From: Pempheris klunzingeri
Taxonomy: Eukaryota; Chordata; Actinopteri; Acropomatiformes; Pempheridae
Assembly: GCF_042242105.1 (NCBI RefSeq)
Contig: NC_092019.1
Span: forward strand, 16,041,328-16,105,327
DNA length: 64,000 nucleotides
Direction: 5' to 3'
Part shown: positions 35,301 to 49,475 of the stretch, one piece after another
How positions within the stretch are numbered: position 1 is the stretch's first letter
Layout of the letters: each line of letters opens with the position of its first letter
Notes under the pieces: model-generated
What the model saw: the letters and a program-made list of their open reading frames with translations, nothing else
Told to the model about the DNA's origin: nothing
The model's database searches: none
Translations under genes and position numbers: made by a program

Positions 35301-38300
35301 AAAAACATACTTCCATGTGTGGAACACCTGCAGGCAGATGGAAATATTTCTATGGTGGGGCTGCATTCTTTCTGAGGAACCATATGTGAGACAGCAAACA
35401 CGGCATGATTTCAACACACCCAGCTCTTGGCAAATCAGCTCTCAGGTTTTAAGTTGTGCCTGGACTGCTGGAATGATATGGAAATCCAATCCCACCCATG
35501 GAAAGTATGTTCCCTCATATTTTATAGTCTAGCAAAACAGGTACGGTACACACACACACATGTTGGCACTTGGCAGGTTTAGTGACACTGGATAGGAGGC
35601 GTAGTATCATACACACTGCATCTGGTTCTACAGCAAATATTGAGTGCGTGACTTCATGTCAACAAAATTTGTTCCAAGTAAAGAACTTAAAAGTTCAATT
35701 CCAGGCAACCAGCAGAGGAAAAGTGCTTTTTCAGGTCTTTTGTAGATCAGTCACACAACAGCACCACAGGAGGTACAGTAAGTCTGACTATTTTGAGACA
35801 CAACTGTGGCGTCCGTGTCTTGTTTGTGTTCAGGCCTCTTGCTGATTTTGACAAAGAAGGTCTTGTCATCAGTGCCAATGTGCAAAATAGGATGGACACA
35901 CCTAAATAACCCTCCAGGCTGCGGACTTTCATCTTTTTTTTTGCCTGACGTCATAAAAATATTATGGCATGAAACAAAAAAGCATGAACTGTTTCCCATT
36001 GCTTTAAAGAGATTTACAGGTGACTTGGATCAACAGTGGCAGGTGTCACCAGTGGGATTATCTTCTGATGTCAGATTTTATTTTATAAAGATTTTGTATT
36101 TGTATTTCCGTAACATGTTTTCACTCCAGTCTCAGTCGACCCTGCACATTCCTATCGTGCCTCACCCTGCGGTGCTCCCGGCAGCAACAAATCATCCATC
36201 ACTACCCACAGTGCCGACTGCATGAGACGGGCCTCAACAGTTTTCAGTCTGTAAACCATTTCACTTGAAACAGCAAATTAACCCTCAGAAAAACAGTGTC
36301 ACAATTATACAACTAGATGTCAGATTCAGTCAGAGTTTAATTTGTTTAATTTGTTCAACAGTCGCGCTAGAGTTACAGTTAAAACGTAGCAGCTGTTTTT
36401 CTTGGTTTGTGAGAACACAGTCATCACACGTACATGTGAATGTGTCCACAAACAGGAGCAGCAGGCCTCTTGTATCAACACATCAGCCCAGATGCTTATC
36501 ACAGTTATGATGAACAAAAACAATTCTGCATCAAGAGATAAGAGGGCAAAACAACAACAGTGGCACTCAGTCACGGCACGTCAGCACCTGCTCTGCCTCT
36601 CTGTTGGAACAGCTGATGCAAACAAAACAGTATAGGTCACAACGCAGCACGCTTGTGACACGTGACACAGGTGCTGTGGGAAGAGGCGTTGCTGGATAGC
36701 CGTCTGCGCTGTATTTCCACTCCATGCACTACGAAGGGAAGGCTCGAGCAGTTACACCGTCACATCAGTAGAAGCTGTGATCAATGTCATTAGTTGAAGC
36801 CGTGCTTTTCTGCTGGGCCGCAGCAATTTGCCTGCTCGAAACCAGTGTTTGAGATATGAAAAAGACCATGTGAGCTTATGCTGGATACTGTTCACACACA
36901 GCCATCTATTTTGACTGCACAGTGATAATAACTATTATGTGCTTAGAGGGCTCCTGTAGGTGGTATTGAATAACTCATTCGCAAACACACTTCTGTGGAA
37001 CAGAAGCACAGCTGTGCTGCCAAAACAAAAACTTGATCAATCGCCATCGTCTCATTCTTTGGAAGGAGTCATGTACACTCCTTCAAATATGGGAATGGTA
37101 TTAATAGGTACTGAACGCGTTTCTGCTTAAATACTCAATCATTTCTTAAAGTTTGTAGTTCTTGTCTCACACTGGCTACACATACATTATATTGCATTAA
37201 ACCTGCAATAGCTGATCTTTTTGCCTACTCAGGGGCAACAAACAAGCAGTGAACGCCACACTGGCATATTATGTTTTCTGTTGTTAAGTTAGGCTTGTTA
37301 GCAATCAGTTGCTTATTTCTACATGAGGCACTTAAGGAGCAACACTCTTGTTCACATTGTGTTTCTGTCCACTTGATGAAGTGAAGAATGTATCTCTTGA
37401 ATCTCTTTTAGCTGTTTTTGGTCTCAACCAACTCCCAATGGAATTTTCTTTAAACTATTTTATCTGGATTAAAAGTTTATTGACATCTTCCAACAAGTTT
37501 TCTATTGTAGCAAAACGATCTTCCTCAGAAATTCCTCACTGCTCAGAAATGTATTGGCATGGTGGAGTCATGCCTGCTGCAACTTTACACTTTAGTGGGC
37601 AGAAAGCCAATTATATCTGACTCAAACAATGAGCGAATTATACGTCCATGAATGTGTCAATAAACATAAACCAAATCAACTTAACAGCTTTATTGTTGCT
37701 AAATTCATATGCAATAGAAAAAGATCTATTTTGTGAAGTAAAGCTACAGTGTGATTTTGTTTTTTTTGCAGTCAGTTACAGTATCTACATTCTTTAACAA
37801 CTAACAAATCACAGTAAGTATCATTTTCCAGTTTCACTGAAAATATAAGAAGAAACATTACATTGTGGCAAAATGTAATACAATTATAACTCCAATTGAT
37901 TGTTCAAACTGTATCAACAACAAAAAAAAAAAAATCTACAAATGTTAAATACAAACATGTTACAAAAATCAGACAGGAATTACAAATTTATTTTTTTAAA
38001 CAATTTTAAGGCATCGTAATGAAATGACGAAAATATATTTAAGTGACTTGCTATAAAGGGAATGCATAGGAATTGTGCAGCTTCTACAAATAAACTTCAT
38101 CTCAGTATCAGGCAGATATTTTGGCCATTCTTTTAGAATAAAAGTGGAAAATTACATTTATACATATTCTGACAGAGGACAGGGATTTTGTGAGCAGAGA
38201 CCTCCTTGTCCTCAAAGTCATAAACCACAAACCCAAAAGTCTGTTGTACTTACTTACTTACCAGGAAACTGCTTCAGATACGGTGAATTAAGTCTTACCC

Positions 38301-39030
38301 TGTCAGACACGAGCAAAACTACTCTAAACCTTTACACCAACACAAGGTTTCTATGACATTTGTCGCCTTTCATAGTGTCCTCGTCTAAGAGAATGAATTA
38401 CAGATGCTAGTAGTGTCATACTTTAATAATCTGTGTAACTGGACTGTGTAACATTGTGCCATTAAAGACTGGACGGTGGAATAAACCCAAACTATCCTAG
38501 TATTGTATTGAGAAAACATATTTTGTTTCATGTAAACAAAGATTTCCTTCAATAAGAATCTTTTGCAGAACTTAAACCATTAGATTTGGTTTGGTGAATT
38601 AATGTTCAGAAAACCAGCATAAGATTTATAAAGTTTCTCAAAGTTTCTCTTTCACTTGTGGCAATCGTGCATGTGCTGAAAGTCAGTGTTTGGTCAATGC
38701 TTTTCATTAGTTGTACCGGATATTGGTGCAGGCTGAATTCACGAGTTCAGTCAGTTGACGGCTGTGCTCCAGAGAAAACTTAAGTCAAACAGGTAAACTG
38801 TCTACTAAGAAATGAAGAGTATTTTTAATTATCAAGTCTCAACCAGACTTGGTACCATAAGTGCTTGACTCATATTCTCATCCCTGAAATAGTTTCATAT
38901 ACTGAATACTGAATTTGTACCAAAAAAAAAAAAAAAAGAGGTATTTCCTACCTTAATTTCTCTACATGCAATCTAGTTACTGACTTTGAGCAGTAGTGAC
39001 ATTTATATGTTGGAGTACCTTGTGTATGCG
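32349..39030. other. 6.7-kb intergenic stretch between tuft1 and cgn
   Basis: I see no supported exon on either strand. Open frames up to about 139 codons (for example 35806-36225) lack family similarity and splice context. The sequence is AT-rich, with short homopolymers and a short CA tract near 35550. The tuft1 promoter is expected just above 32348, where GC content rises (about 32400-32700), but no specific core element is clear. Confidence 0.5.
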
Positions 39031-39036
39031 TTTATT
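39031..39036 (-). terminator. Candidate poly(A) signal of cgn
   Basis: A minus-strand AATAAA (plus strand tttatt) lies about 270 bp beyond the cgn stop codon. Confidence 0.5.
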
Positions 39037-39304
39037 GCATGAATGCAATGTAGTGTTTCCAACTGCCAGTGGATTACATCCATGTGCATTGCAGACTGAA
39101 GGAAATTCCCTGAAATGCAGAGGATGTTTTGTTTCCTTCCATTGACGCGGGTGTGGAAAATCATTCCCATACTGACCTCTACAATTTGTCGTTTACATCC
39201 CAGGTCCTTGTTCCCCTCCCTCGCTGTCTGCTGTGTCTCTTGGCTTTACTCCCAGTCTACACAGCAGCTAACCTACGCTTCCCTCCCTGTCCCTAAGTGC
39301 CGTT

Positions 39305-41212
39305 TTAACACGAGCTGGTCTGGAGGTTGCTCTCGGTGAGGATGGAGGTGATGGTTGAGGGATCATACAGGCTGTCGTCGTCATCTGAGCTGAGGGCTGA
39401 TGAATCCAAAGCTGGGCGCATGGCTGAATGTGTCTTTCTCCTGTGATACGTAATCATCATTGATAATATCAGTGTCATCGCTGTTATCACTGCTTTTTTA
39501 AAACACACTGTTATTGTGTTTAAGCTGTTAGACAGTGTTAGCCCTGCCATGGGATCATAGTGCTCCCTCTAGTGGCAACATAAGGGAACAACATGGATTT
39601 CCATGTAACTAGTGCTTGGAATATAATTTCCCCCGAGGGACATGAGTAATGTGCCATTTTAGTCTAATGAAATACCTTTTCACATGTGGGTGGCTGCTGA
39701 TTTGTTTTACGCACGACACACTGTGAAATTATGCACCTCAGGGAGGTTGTATGAATCACTACCAAGTGTCTGTAACAGCTACGAAATCTGGCTTCATAGA
39801 TAATACTGTCATTTACATGCAGTTTTGCTCATTCGTTGACATAAGAAGGAGGAGATGGTGTCTGTCTCTCTTACTCACTCGTATGCATTGCTGTGATAAT
39901 CTGGCTGCCAGGAAGTGTCTTGCATAATCATTACCAAAAGCTCACGCAGCGATTAACAATTTGGATGAGAAACAAAACTGGAGACAAAAGAAAGGAAATG
40001 CTTACTTGAGCTCAGTCTCCAGTGCTGTGACCCTGCCCTGCAAGGCCTCTTTGAGCTCCATCTGTTCCTCCATGTCTCTCTGAGCCTTTCTCCTCAGTCC
40101 ATCTATCCTTTCCAGCTCTGTCTCTCCTTCGTCCACCTGCCTCTTTAGAGCTTTCACTCTCAGAGCAAGCTGCAACGCAAGATAAGGTTGAAGCGTACTT
40201 TAATGTTGATATATTCCTACGTCTCTGAGTGAGTTGAAATACTGACATAAGAAGTGGCTGTGTATACCTGGTCTCTCTGCTCAGTGTGCGTTTGTCTCTC
40301 CTCATCCAGCGTCATGTTGAGTTCTTTTAGTTTCCTCTCCAGACGTCGTTGAGAAGCCAACACAGAGTTTTTCTCTCTTTACATATACAAGAGAACAACA
40401 GAGCATAAGACAAATAGGCATGTTAATGAGTAATACTCTCCACATCTCAACTACCGCCGAATTGGGCCATACATATGCCACCTAATTGCTCCAATGAAGA
40501 GGCTCTGCAGCCAGGGGTTAAAGTCTGGTTTAACTGGACTCTCAGGTGTATATGTAACTGTATTAATGTGAAGCAGAGAGTCAGTAGGAAAAAAGCAGAA
40601 TTTCTAAGCCCTCTCGAGAGGCAGGAATGTTAAATGAATTTCAGAAAATGGGTCAAACAGCACCAAAATTGATGTTAGTATGGCTTCTATAATTCAAATT
40701 TTTAAATGTAACTCTCTTTCATAATTAAGATAAACTGGCACATGTCTAATGTAGAAAACCTAAACTGGGATCACAACCAAAAAGGTAACCAACTAACAGT
40801 ACCCACCCACCAAATAAAATAACATTTGAGTGATATGGTTATATTTGATATTCAGTTGTACATCAAGTGTGACAGAACCAGAACGAAGACCTACTGGACT
40901 GCAGCATGTTTTCTATCTGTTGCACTGTACCTTTCCTCACTCCGCAGACGATCTTCCAGCTCCTGGATCTTGTTCTCCAGCTGGGAGATTCCTGCTGTGG
41001 AGCGAGACTGGCCCTCCATGTCAGCCACTCGGCTCCTCAGTTCCTTCAGCTGGGGGGGACAAACAATCAGCAGGTCAATACCCAGAATGCACGTAACTGG
41101 TGGTTCAGGGTGGGTAAGTTGTGGATTTTCACCTAAATGCTGTATTCTGAGTACAAGTGTATTTTGGCAGGTTGAAGATTTCTGTTGCTGATGATCACAA
41201 ATGTCAAATGGG

Positions 41213-41248
<36 letters not shown>

Positions 41249-44200
41249 ACATGTCTCTCCATGGCGTTCTTGTCCAGCTCCAGGTCCTGTTTGGAGGATC
41301 TCTCCTGCATGAGCTCAGAGCGGAGCTGATCTATCTGGTCTCTGCTCCTGGCCACTCGGTCTGTCATCATCTCCACGCTGCTTTTCTCCTCCTCCAGCTC
41401 CAACTCCACACGCTTCAGCTTGTCCTGACAGAAGCAAGAGATTCAAATTTACTAGATGCTCAGAGGGGAGACCGTGTGTACTGGATTAGCCCTAGTGAGA
41501 GATTTGATGGCACTAAGCATGTGAATACTCTTGATCTGTACTTCCTAATAACAATAGAGTGTTAAACGAGTGAACAAGCCACATTCTATGTTCAGATGCT
41601 GAAAGTAAAAAATGTGCAGAAACATGTCCCAAAATATGTACTCTGTCTTTTTTTTTTCTTTTTCAAAAAGGTGTGAACATACACATTTCATAGACAACCA
41701 ATAATTGCACACTAGAGAATAGCAACAAATGTTAAATAAAATGTTGTATGTCACATATAACATATGGTTATTTATAAACCATAATTATTAAAAAAAAATA
41801 AGACAAAAATTATAAAATAGTGCAATTACAATTATAGTGCAATTTAGTGTTACTGAGTTGAGCTGTGGGACAACAACGTCACAAGTTAACCCTTTATCAG
41901 GCAAGGGACCATATTTGGTAACTTAAGTGGGAGTTCAAAATGCAGCCCCTTGCCTCACCATGAGGCAGCAGAACTACGAGATTTCTCCAAGCCAATCAGC
42001 GACAATCAGGCTACATGACGGACCGGCAAGAAACCATATGGTAACTTCATTGACCTTGATTTTCACCATAAAATTGATAAAAACTCACAAAAGTAAAAAT
42101 GTCTTGTAATGACCACCAGTAAAGAAGAAAGAAATTTTGAATTTCTAAGTATTTCAATGAGTGATATCAAGATCTCATTTCTCAAAGGCTTAACAGTCTG
42201 CACAAACCTACAGTTATCCCACAGGGGAATATCAGGTCAGTTGTTACACTTAAAACAGGAATCACAATTGTTATACTAGCAATGTATGCAGAGCAGAACT
42301 ATTAACAGCAGTGAGCCCTGTAGTCATGGCTTATTCTGCCAAACCATGAGGCAAGCAGATGCTTATACGTTACCTCCAGGATACGAATTTCCCTGGTTTT
42401 CTCATTGTGGCCGTTTTTGCTCGCCTCCAGCTCTCCCTCAAGGTGGCGCAGTCTGTTTGTGAGAAGCTCTTTGTCCAGCTGGTGGTTGTCTCTCTCCTCA
42501 CATACAAGCAGATGCTCCCTCTTCTGTCGTGACATCTAGTTAGATTTATCATAATATTAGCACCAGTAATGCCAGACTGAGTGTTCATCATTGTGTGGTT
42601 TTGCATGTTATATCACACAGACACATGAATACAATCAGTCAAGCATGCGCCATAAATATTATGTGTCAAAACTGTTGAAAACATGAGGAGCTGACATCAT
42701 TTTCATAATAAAAACAACCAGGCCGAGTAAGCATGCAGGCAAACAATCAAAACAAAAACACACACTTCTTCCTCCAGTCGCCTTAGATTTGTGTGACTTC
42801 TTTCCAGTTCACTCTGAGCGTCGCTTCCATGACGATGCACCTCCTGCATTTCCTTGCGTGCTCTCTCTCGCTGCTCCTCCAGTTGAACCCTGAGAGCCTG
42901 CGTCTCCTCTCTTGAGGACACGGTCAGAGACTCATACTGACAGGGAGACCAGGAGGGAGAAGGGAATAAACAAAGAGGGTGATTTTTTTGTGCTGTGAAT
43001 CCTGTTATGAGCAGTTGGGTGCTCCAAGCTGCAGAAGTTTTCATTTGTTAGCAAAGGTATAAAGAGGATCTCTCCCTCTTACCTCCTTGTTGAGTTTCTC
43101 CAGAGCTCTCTCCTGCTGTCGTTTGTTATCTTCCAGCTGGTTGATGGTCTGTTTGAATGTCTCCTTTTCTTTCTCCATATCCTCCAGATGCAAGCTAAGT
43201 TCACGGTGCGCCTGGCTCATTCTGGAGGCTTTTCTCTTGGCCTCTTCAAGCTCAGATCTCAGCCCTCTCACCTCAGTGTGGAGGGCGAGCTCTGCCTCTG
43301 AGCTCTCTGTGGCGTTGGTCTGCAGCTGAACCTGAGGAAACCGCAGAGGATTTCCAGTCATCCTTAAATGCATCTCCGGCTTTCAAGGAATCTCACACAC
43401 TGATGGTCTGTGCCGTGGTGTGCGAGAGGATGCGACATACCTCTAACCGTGAGAGTTTCTCTTTGAGACGCGTGTTGGCCTCCTCCTGCTCCTGCTGGGC
43501 ATCTTGGAGTGACAACACATCCATCTGAGCTCTACTGAGACGTGTTTTTCTGGCCTCCAGTTCCTCCTCAGCTAGTGAGAGTTTGTCTTTGAGCTGGCTG
43601 GCTTCACTGCGTGTCTCATCAAGCTTCTTCTCCAGCTCTGAGATGATGGCCGGGTCTGGGAGCTATAGGCAGGAGGGCAAGTTAATGATGTTGACGAAAA
43701 ATACAAAAATGATGGAGATTAAGAATGAGAATTTCTAGACAAACTAGTCGTTTACATGCAAATATCATCATCCTAATCAGCATTAAACTACCACACACAT
43801 ATAACCACACTTTTTTGTGCTAGCAAGGTAATTTGTTTTATTCACATCATTATAAACTTGCTAAAATTGAAATAATCCGCTCTGGGTGCTTTAGCCCCTC
43901 ACAAGATTTAACTAACCCGTTTGTTTTTTTCCTGTGCCTTGACAAAATCCTCTCTGGTCCTCTGTAATTGGTCCTTTAGCCTGTCAATCTCATACTTCAG
44001 TTCGGCCTCCTGGTTCTGGTGAGATTTTTTTAGCGAGATGATCTCCATGACCTTCTTGTCAGACTCCGTCCTCTGCTTCTCCACTTCAGACTTGGCCTTC
44101 TGTAGATCAGCATTGTATCGCTGAAGCTCCTGAACAGAAATATGAACAATCTGACAGTTAAATTGATTCATTTTTGTTCAACAAATCAGGTCACCTGTTG

Positions 44201-47200
44201 ATCAGTGATCATGTGGGATTGAGTGTATCTTTGCTGCACCTGGTTGAGAGTCTGTGTGTGGCTAGGGTCCGGTATCTGTTGTTTCATGGTGCTCACTTTC
44301 TCTCTGAGCTCCTTTATTTCCTCCTCAAATTCCTCTTTTTCCAGACGGGCTTGCAGGAGGCTAAAAATGCAGATAAAATTCAGTTTATCTAAACAAACTG
44401 TACGAGACAAAAGTATTGTTAAGTCCAGCTCAGAAGCAGTTAGATTGTAAAGGTGAATGGTGACAAGTGAACTTAATTTACTTTGATGTAGTCAATGAAA
44501 AAATTAGTTATTATTGTTTCAAACAATAAGAAATAAATCAGCATTCCCTGTTACTACATAACAGTCAGACATATTCACAGGAGACAAGTCTAGAATATAT
44601 TCTTTGCTAAACACAGAAATTTAAGATCATCCACACTACTCCTCTGTATCTTAATAGTTTTGTTTTCCAAACAGTGTTTCACTCTAAAGAAATCACAAAG
44701 AAGGAAACAGTGACATGTAAATATGTCATGCCCTGAAGCTCCACATCGTGACTGGGGTTCAGCAACATTTCTGCCCAACCACAGTACTAAATATGGCCCA
44801 TATTCCCATTAGGACCCATGTACTTGAGGGCTGATGGTACATATTCAAGCTTGGATCATGTAGACACTGTAGACAGTCATGAATTAGGGCTGTAAATGTG
44901 GATGGCCTTAGATCTACAGTCAGACAATTGTTAGCACAGCTAAACACATCTACAGGTTTGCACATCTAAACACAAATTCTGTTCAATTAGTGACTCTCAC
45001 GGTGTTTCAGGGCTGCTGGGTGGCTCTCTGAGAGAGAGGGGGAGAAACATTGACCAGGTAGAATGAAAGAGAAGAGATGGACACACATTAGTAGTACAGC
45101 AGGTGTAAAGAGAAACCATGAAAAGACGGTGACAAAATCCAGGTCCAGGTTGGACATTGGAAATCCCAAATCCACGTAGGTAATCATGAATACACTTGAG
45201 CAATAGGGCGTATTAGAATAGACTCACTCTTGTTTAGCTGTTCGAAGTTCGTCTCTGGTGGCGTGAAACTGCTCCATCCAGTGGCTACTTTCGTCTCTAC
45301 AGTCTTCCAACTGCTGCTGTAGCGAGCGAACTGATGCATTTACACGCAACCGCTCTGCCTCGATCCCTGCGTGAGACTGAAAAAGAGGACAGAACAATTG
45401 ACAGCATGTTTGATTATGACCCAACCATTTCACAGACATAAATCATTATGCGGGATCAAGCCGCATAATGACAAAAAATTGTAAGGGACATTCTGCTACA
45501 GAGTGACGTGCTTCTCCTCACACGCTCTTATGTTCTTATCCTTAAGCTCTTATCAGAGGAGTTTCGGCTTTCATCATAGTACTTGGTGGTTGGTACTTGG
45601 CTGTTTATATGCCTATGTACATAACAAGTTACTGTGAATGTGAGTGGTATAGAAATAACTGGGAGTGGACTTGAAAATGAATTTAAGTAATAAAATGAAT
45701 GAAATAAAAATGAATTTGAATTTAAGTAATAAAATGTGTGTGAATTCATCCATCCAGAATTAAATGTATTTAATTATGTATACTGTGAAACTAAATCTGT
45801 AGGGCTGAGATTTGATCTCAACGCGTGTATCCAGTGAAAATATCCCTGAGTGAGACACAGGTGCTCAACAAGCTGGCTCTTTTAAATCGCTCTCAATAAG
45901 AAAATGGAGTAAATCTTAACAAATCTTGTCACTGCAAAGGAAAAAAGATGGAAAAGAAGGTGTTTTCTCTACATAGTCTTATTGATGTCAAATGTGAGCG
46001 ATGCTGAGGTGGCTACTGTGTTTGTGTACACACTTGGGACACCTGCTCCATGCTGCTGCGGAGCTTCTCCATGTCAGCGCTGTACTGCTCTCGGAGCGTC
46101 TCGATCTCTTTGTCATGTGTGGCCACCTCTTCCTTTAGAGCTCCTTTCAGAGCCGTTAGCTCCCTCTCTCTCTGTCTTAGCGTCTCCTCCAGCCTCTGTT
46201 TCAGCTGGCACACCTCCATCAGCTGTGCCTGACAAGACATCAGGTCCTGCACACACGGAACAAACTGTATCAACTTGATACATTTGGCCTCTCAACACAC
46301 CATTTGCACAGTACAATGTTTACACAAGCACAAATACACAATGCTGCTTAACAGCTAATCCTGCTTTTAGCTACTCACTTTTACCAGGCTATATGATACA
46401 TTTCTGTCTTAAGAAGCCATTTAGTCTAGGCTTGAGTCTCAGATTATTCGTAAAAAATCCAGTAGCGGGGTCTGTGTGGATGTGTTCGTGCGATTATGTT
46501 TCTGTGATACCGTCTTGTTGCCATTCTCTCTTCTCAGTTCATCCTGAAACTCAGCCAGCTGGTCCTCCATTTCTCTGACCCGTGCCTCTGCGTTCTCCCT
46601 ATCCATACGCAGCTGAGTCAGCCTGAGAGGAAAAGAGGACACACACTGTACTGAATGATCTGAATTCACAAGGCTATGGTAGAGCTATTTGTCTTGTGAA
46701 TAACTTACAGTAACTGCTTGTTTCGTGAATGCTTGTAAGGAGCATGTGCTTGAAAACAAAGTGGGCTTGTCATTCACCCCTCTCACTCCTGCCCACCAAG
46801 ACTCACAGACAATGGTACCATGCCCCTTCCTGCTTTCCTCTGTCTGTCTGTGTGTGTGTGTGTGTGTGCTGTTGTGCACTCACTCTGATTGTGTTTCATT
46901 TAATTCTTTCTTCTTCCTGTCCAGTGTCTCCTGGAGCTGCAGATTTTCATCCAGACAGGTCTCCAGCTCAGCTTTCAGAGCAGGATCAGAATTGCTAACC
47001 GAGTCCTACACAGGAGCAGACATGATGAATAAATGAGAGCAGTGAAACATAAGACATCAGGTAGCTCTGGCAGCATAAACAATGACCTTTAAGGAAATGT
47101 TAAAGTGGGCTTGCATTTACCCACCGATCAATATGCATAAGGGATTAAGTTCTTAGGAGCTATTAAAGATTAAGACCTGCCCACCTTCCTTAAGCCAACA

Positions 47201-49475
47201 TATAATGAGTCATTATTGAAGTTAGATTACTGTGTGCATGCACCTTTGACTAGCCCAGAAGGCTTTAAGGATTAATCTGAGGATTAATCTGAAGCACACT
47301 CCAAGGAACCCCCAGTCCTCATGGTTAGATTAGTTAAAAAGACATGAAAACTCTGAGGACTGTTTCCTACTCTCAACCAAACAACAGCTATTTCCCTCAC
47401 TTGATGGCTGGTGTTCCCACTTCAAGGAGACTTGGATGAGGGTTTATGTGTGGCACTGGATGTGCACCATGTAATTAGAGCTGATTTAAAGTGACAGGTT
47501 ACACCGAATGATAACATCCTCTGATGGCAGGCAGTTCTAATCAGCAAAGTGAATTAAGGGAGATTTGGAGGGTCATCCAAGGCACCAAAACTACAGTAAC
47601 AACCAAAAACTCAAAGGAACACATTCTCTGCATGTCTTTCTCCTCTACCTTATGTTGGGCATTGCAAAACACCTTAATGTGGGGTATGAGGCTTAAAATG
47701 GAAAAAACAGGAAAATGTTTTAGTATATTCTGGGCATGCAATGGAAGTTAACTGCATTACAAGCAAAATAATAAGTACACATAAGCTGTTATTCTATTTT
47801 ATGCTGTGTCTTATCCACTAGGGAAAAGTATGGTGAAACATTTCAGCACTGCTAATAGCCTTTTAAGCACTCACACAGTTATCAATGTAAAAAAAAAATC
47901 TTTATGCCATCACATCTTTCTGCTTTGCTTACCCTTCTCTCCTCCTGCAGGGCAGTTTGTAGTTCAGTTATCTTTCTTTCAAGCTCCATCTTTTCCCTCA
48001 TCCACTCTTCCTGGGGTCTTTCTTTGGGCTGTTGGAAAAAGATATACGAGTACATACATGTAAGCCGTTTGCTCATGCTATTTCTTGATGTGATAAATAA
48101 ACCCGTGCAGGAACAACCCCCCACAGAATCTGATATTTTCAAAGGACAAACCTTTAAATTCTGAATCTTTTGAAAGATGACCTTGACTTTGTGCTTGATG
48201 ACAACATCACTCTCGCTCGTCCTGAAGGAAGGTGAAAATAGTCAAATGTAACACATTTATATGAATGTAACCATTTACTGCCATTTTATTATGACTATAT
48301 AAAAAAAAAACACAACGATATAAAACCTCAACATGCTAAGCCATACCCTTGTCTCAGGATGTTGTATATAGTCTGCATGACCTGCTCCTCCTCACTGCTC
48401 ATCTCTGCACTCTGACCCTGGTCCAGCAAAAGGTCAGGAGTCACCTTGAGACATAGATCAGAAAACTACTCTTGCAATGTTGCATGGAGCTCATTAAATA
48501 TCTGCTGTAATGGCTAACCATTGAATATTTTATTCTTACGTGTACCTCAGTCAGACTGGCCTGTGGTGTCTCCACAGCAGCATATCTCCCTTGTGAAGTC
48601 CAATGATTAGTGGAGTGCCCAGGAAATTTGGTGACAGCTCCCTGGCTGCGTCCCAGGCTGCTGTGAGTTGAGGACGGAGGTGAGGTGTAGGGGTTGGGGG
48701 TAGGGAGTGGAGATGTAGTTCTGGGATCTTGTTGTGCAGGAGAGAGTCCTCTATGTTGGCCTCCGTTGTTACCACCATCAAACCTGTTTATTATTCTGCT
48801 GACAGGACTCTGTCTCTGATTAGAGTGAAGCTCATTTGTTTGTTGCGGAGGATCAGGGGGGGACTGACTGCTCCTCACTGACTTGATTGATCCATTGAGC
48901 CCTGCTTTGTAAGAGCTGTCCCACACTTTCCTTTCCGTGTCCCCCTCTCTACCACCACCACGCTGAACCTGCTCTCTCTCCCCCCGTGCTCCAATTCCTC
49001 CATCCAGATTCCCATAACTACCAGACTTCCCATCCCCTGGTGGCCTTGACAGCTGAAAATCCTCATTGCCGGGCCCCCCCTCTCCATCCCTGTCCAGTAG
49101 TGAGCCATGGGACTGGGCCCGACGTAGTGCACCTCCCTGCCCTCCTCCTCCTCCTCCTCCTCCTCCTCCTGTGTCTGCCCCCTGTGTTCCTGACTCTGCT
49201 TTCTCTCTCCTCCGGGGAAGGCTGCTGTAACCAGAGGGGTACTGGGTCCTGAGCTGGACCCCATATGAGTCTCCTTTCTCTCCATCCTTCAGGACAACAT
49301 ACGGCTGGCCAGCAATACCCTGCACCCTCACCGCCACACCATATTTGGAGGTGGGAGTCTTGGTCTTGGGTTGGGACACAGGCTGCCCCCCGCCAGTGTC
49401 ATAGAGGTCATTGATGAAGCGGATCTGGACACCGTAGTCCACTGGGGTCTTCTGACCTGAAGATTGAGTGCTCAT
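39305..49475 (-). CDS. cgn: Cingulin, tight-junction coiled-coil protein, complete coding region
   Basis: Nineteen coding exons (minus order) are 49475-48540, 48444-48347, 48221-48152, 48028-47933, 47005-46884, 46622-46511, 46246-46034, 45376-45228, 44360-44195, 44129-43917, 43662-43441, 43331-43083, 42936-42766, 42535-42374, 41424-41251, 41049-40931, 40376-40268, 40169-40006 and 39440-39305. Phases close to 1226 residues (human about 1200). The head (residues 1-312, exon 1) has [10 protein letters not shown] and the ZO-1 interaction motif [18 protein letters not shown] (45-62), plus a glycine tract. A myosin-like coiled-coil rod follows from about residue 340, including [17 protein letters not shown] as in human cingulin. 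The tail ends [20 protein letters not shown]. Cingulin is a cytoplasmic tight-junction plaque protein that dimerises, binds ZO-1, actin and microtubules, and recruits RhoA regulators. Paracingulin (cgnl1) is excluded by the C-terminus and by the tuft1 neighbour. The start ATG has a good context and matches the family N-terminus. Confidence 0.96.
41215..41244. repeat. (TG)n microsatellite next to a cgn donor
   Basis: About 15 TG units begin within 10 bases of the donor of the exon at 41424-41251, on the intron side. Confidence 0.9.
41886..42163 (+). mobile_element. piggyBac-type MITE, copy 1, right end lost
   Basis: It begins TTAACCCTTTATCAGGC and shares about 150 bp with 50282-50453 in the same orientation. 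Shared blocks include aggctacatgac, gaccggcaagaaa, tgaccttgattttc, tcttgtaatgaccaccagta and tatttcaatgagtg. The right end stops after gagtg without the terminal repeat. It lies in a cgn intron. The TTAA target and CCCTTT end are the signature of piggyBac-type elements. Confidence 0.75.
45675..45737. repeat. Short tandem duplication in a cgn intron
   Basis: A unit containing aatttaagtaataaaatg occurs twice about 40 bp apart, separated by A-rich sequence. Confidence 0.8.
47269..47292. repeat. 12-bp tandem duplication in a cgn intron
   Basis: The unit ggattaatctga occurs twice in direct succession. Confidence 0.85.

Noticed and set aside
35806-36225. Plus-strand frame of 139 codons in the tuft1-cgn gap.
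   Set aside because: Composition is random-like and it lacks start context, splice sites and any family match.
48875-49285. Minus-strand frame of 136 codons within cgn exon 1.
   Set aside because: It is an alternative frame of the cingulin head exon; the frame with the ZO-1 motif is the real one.
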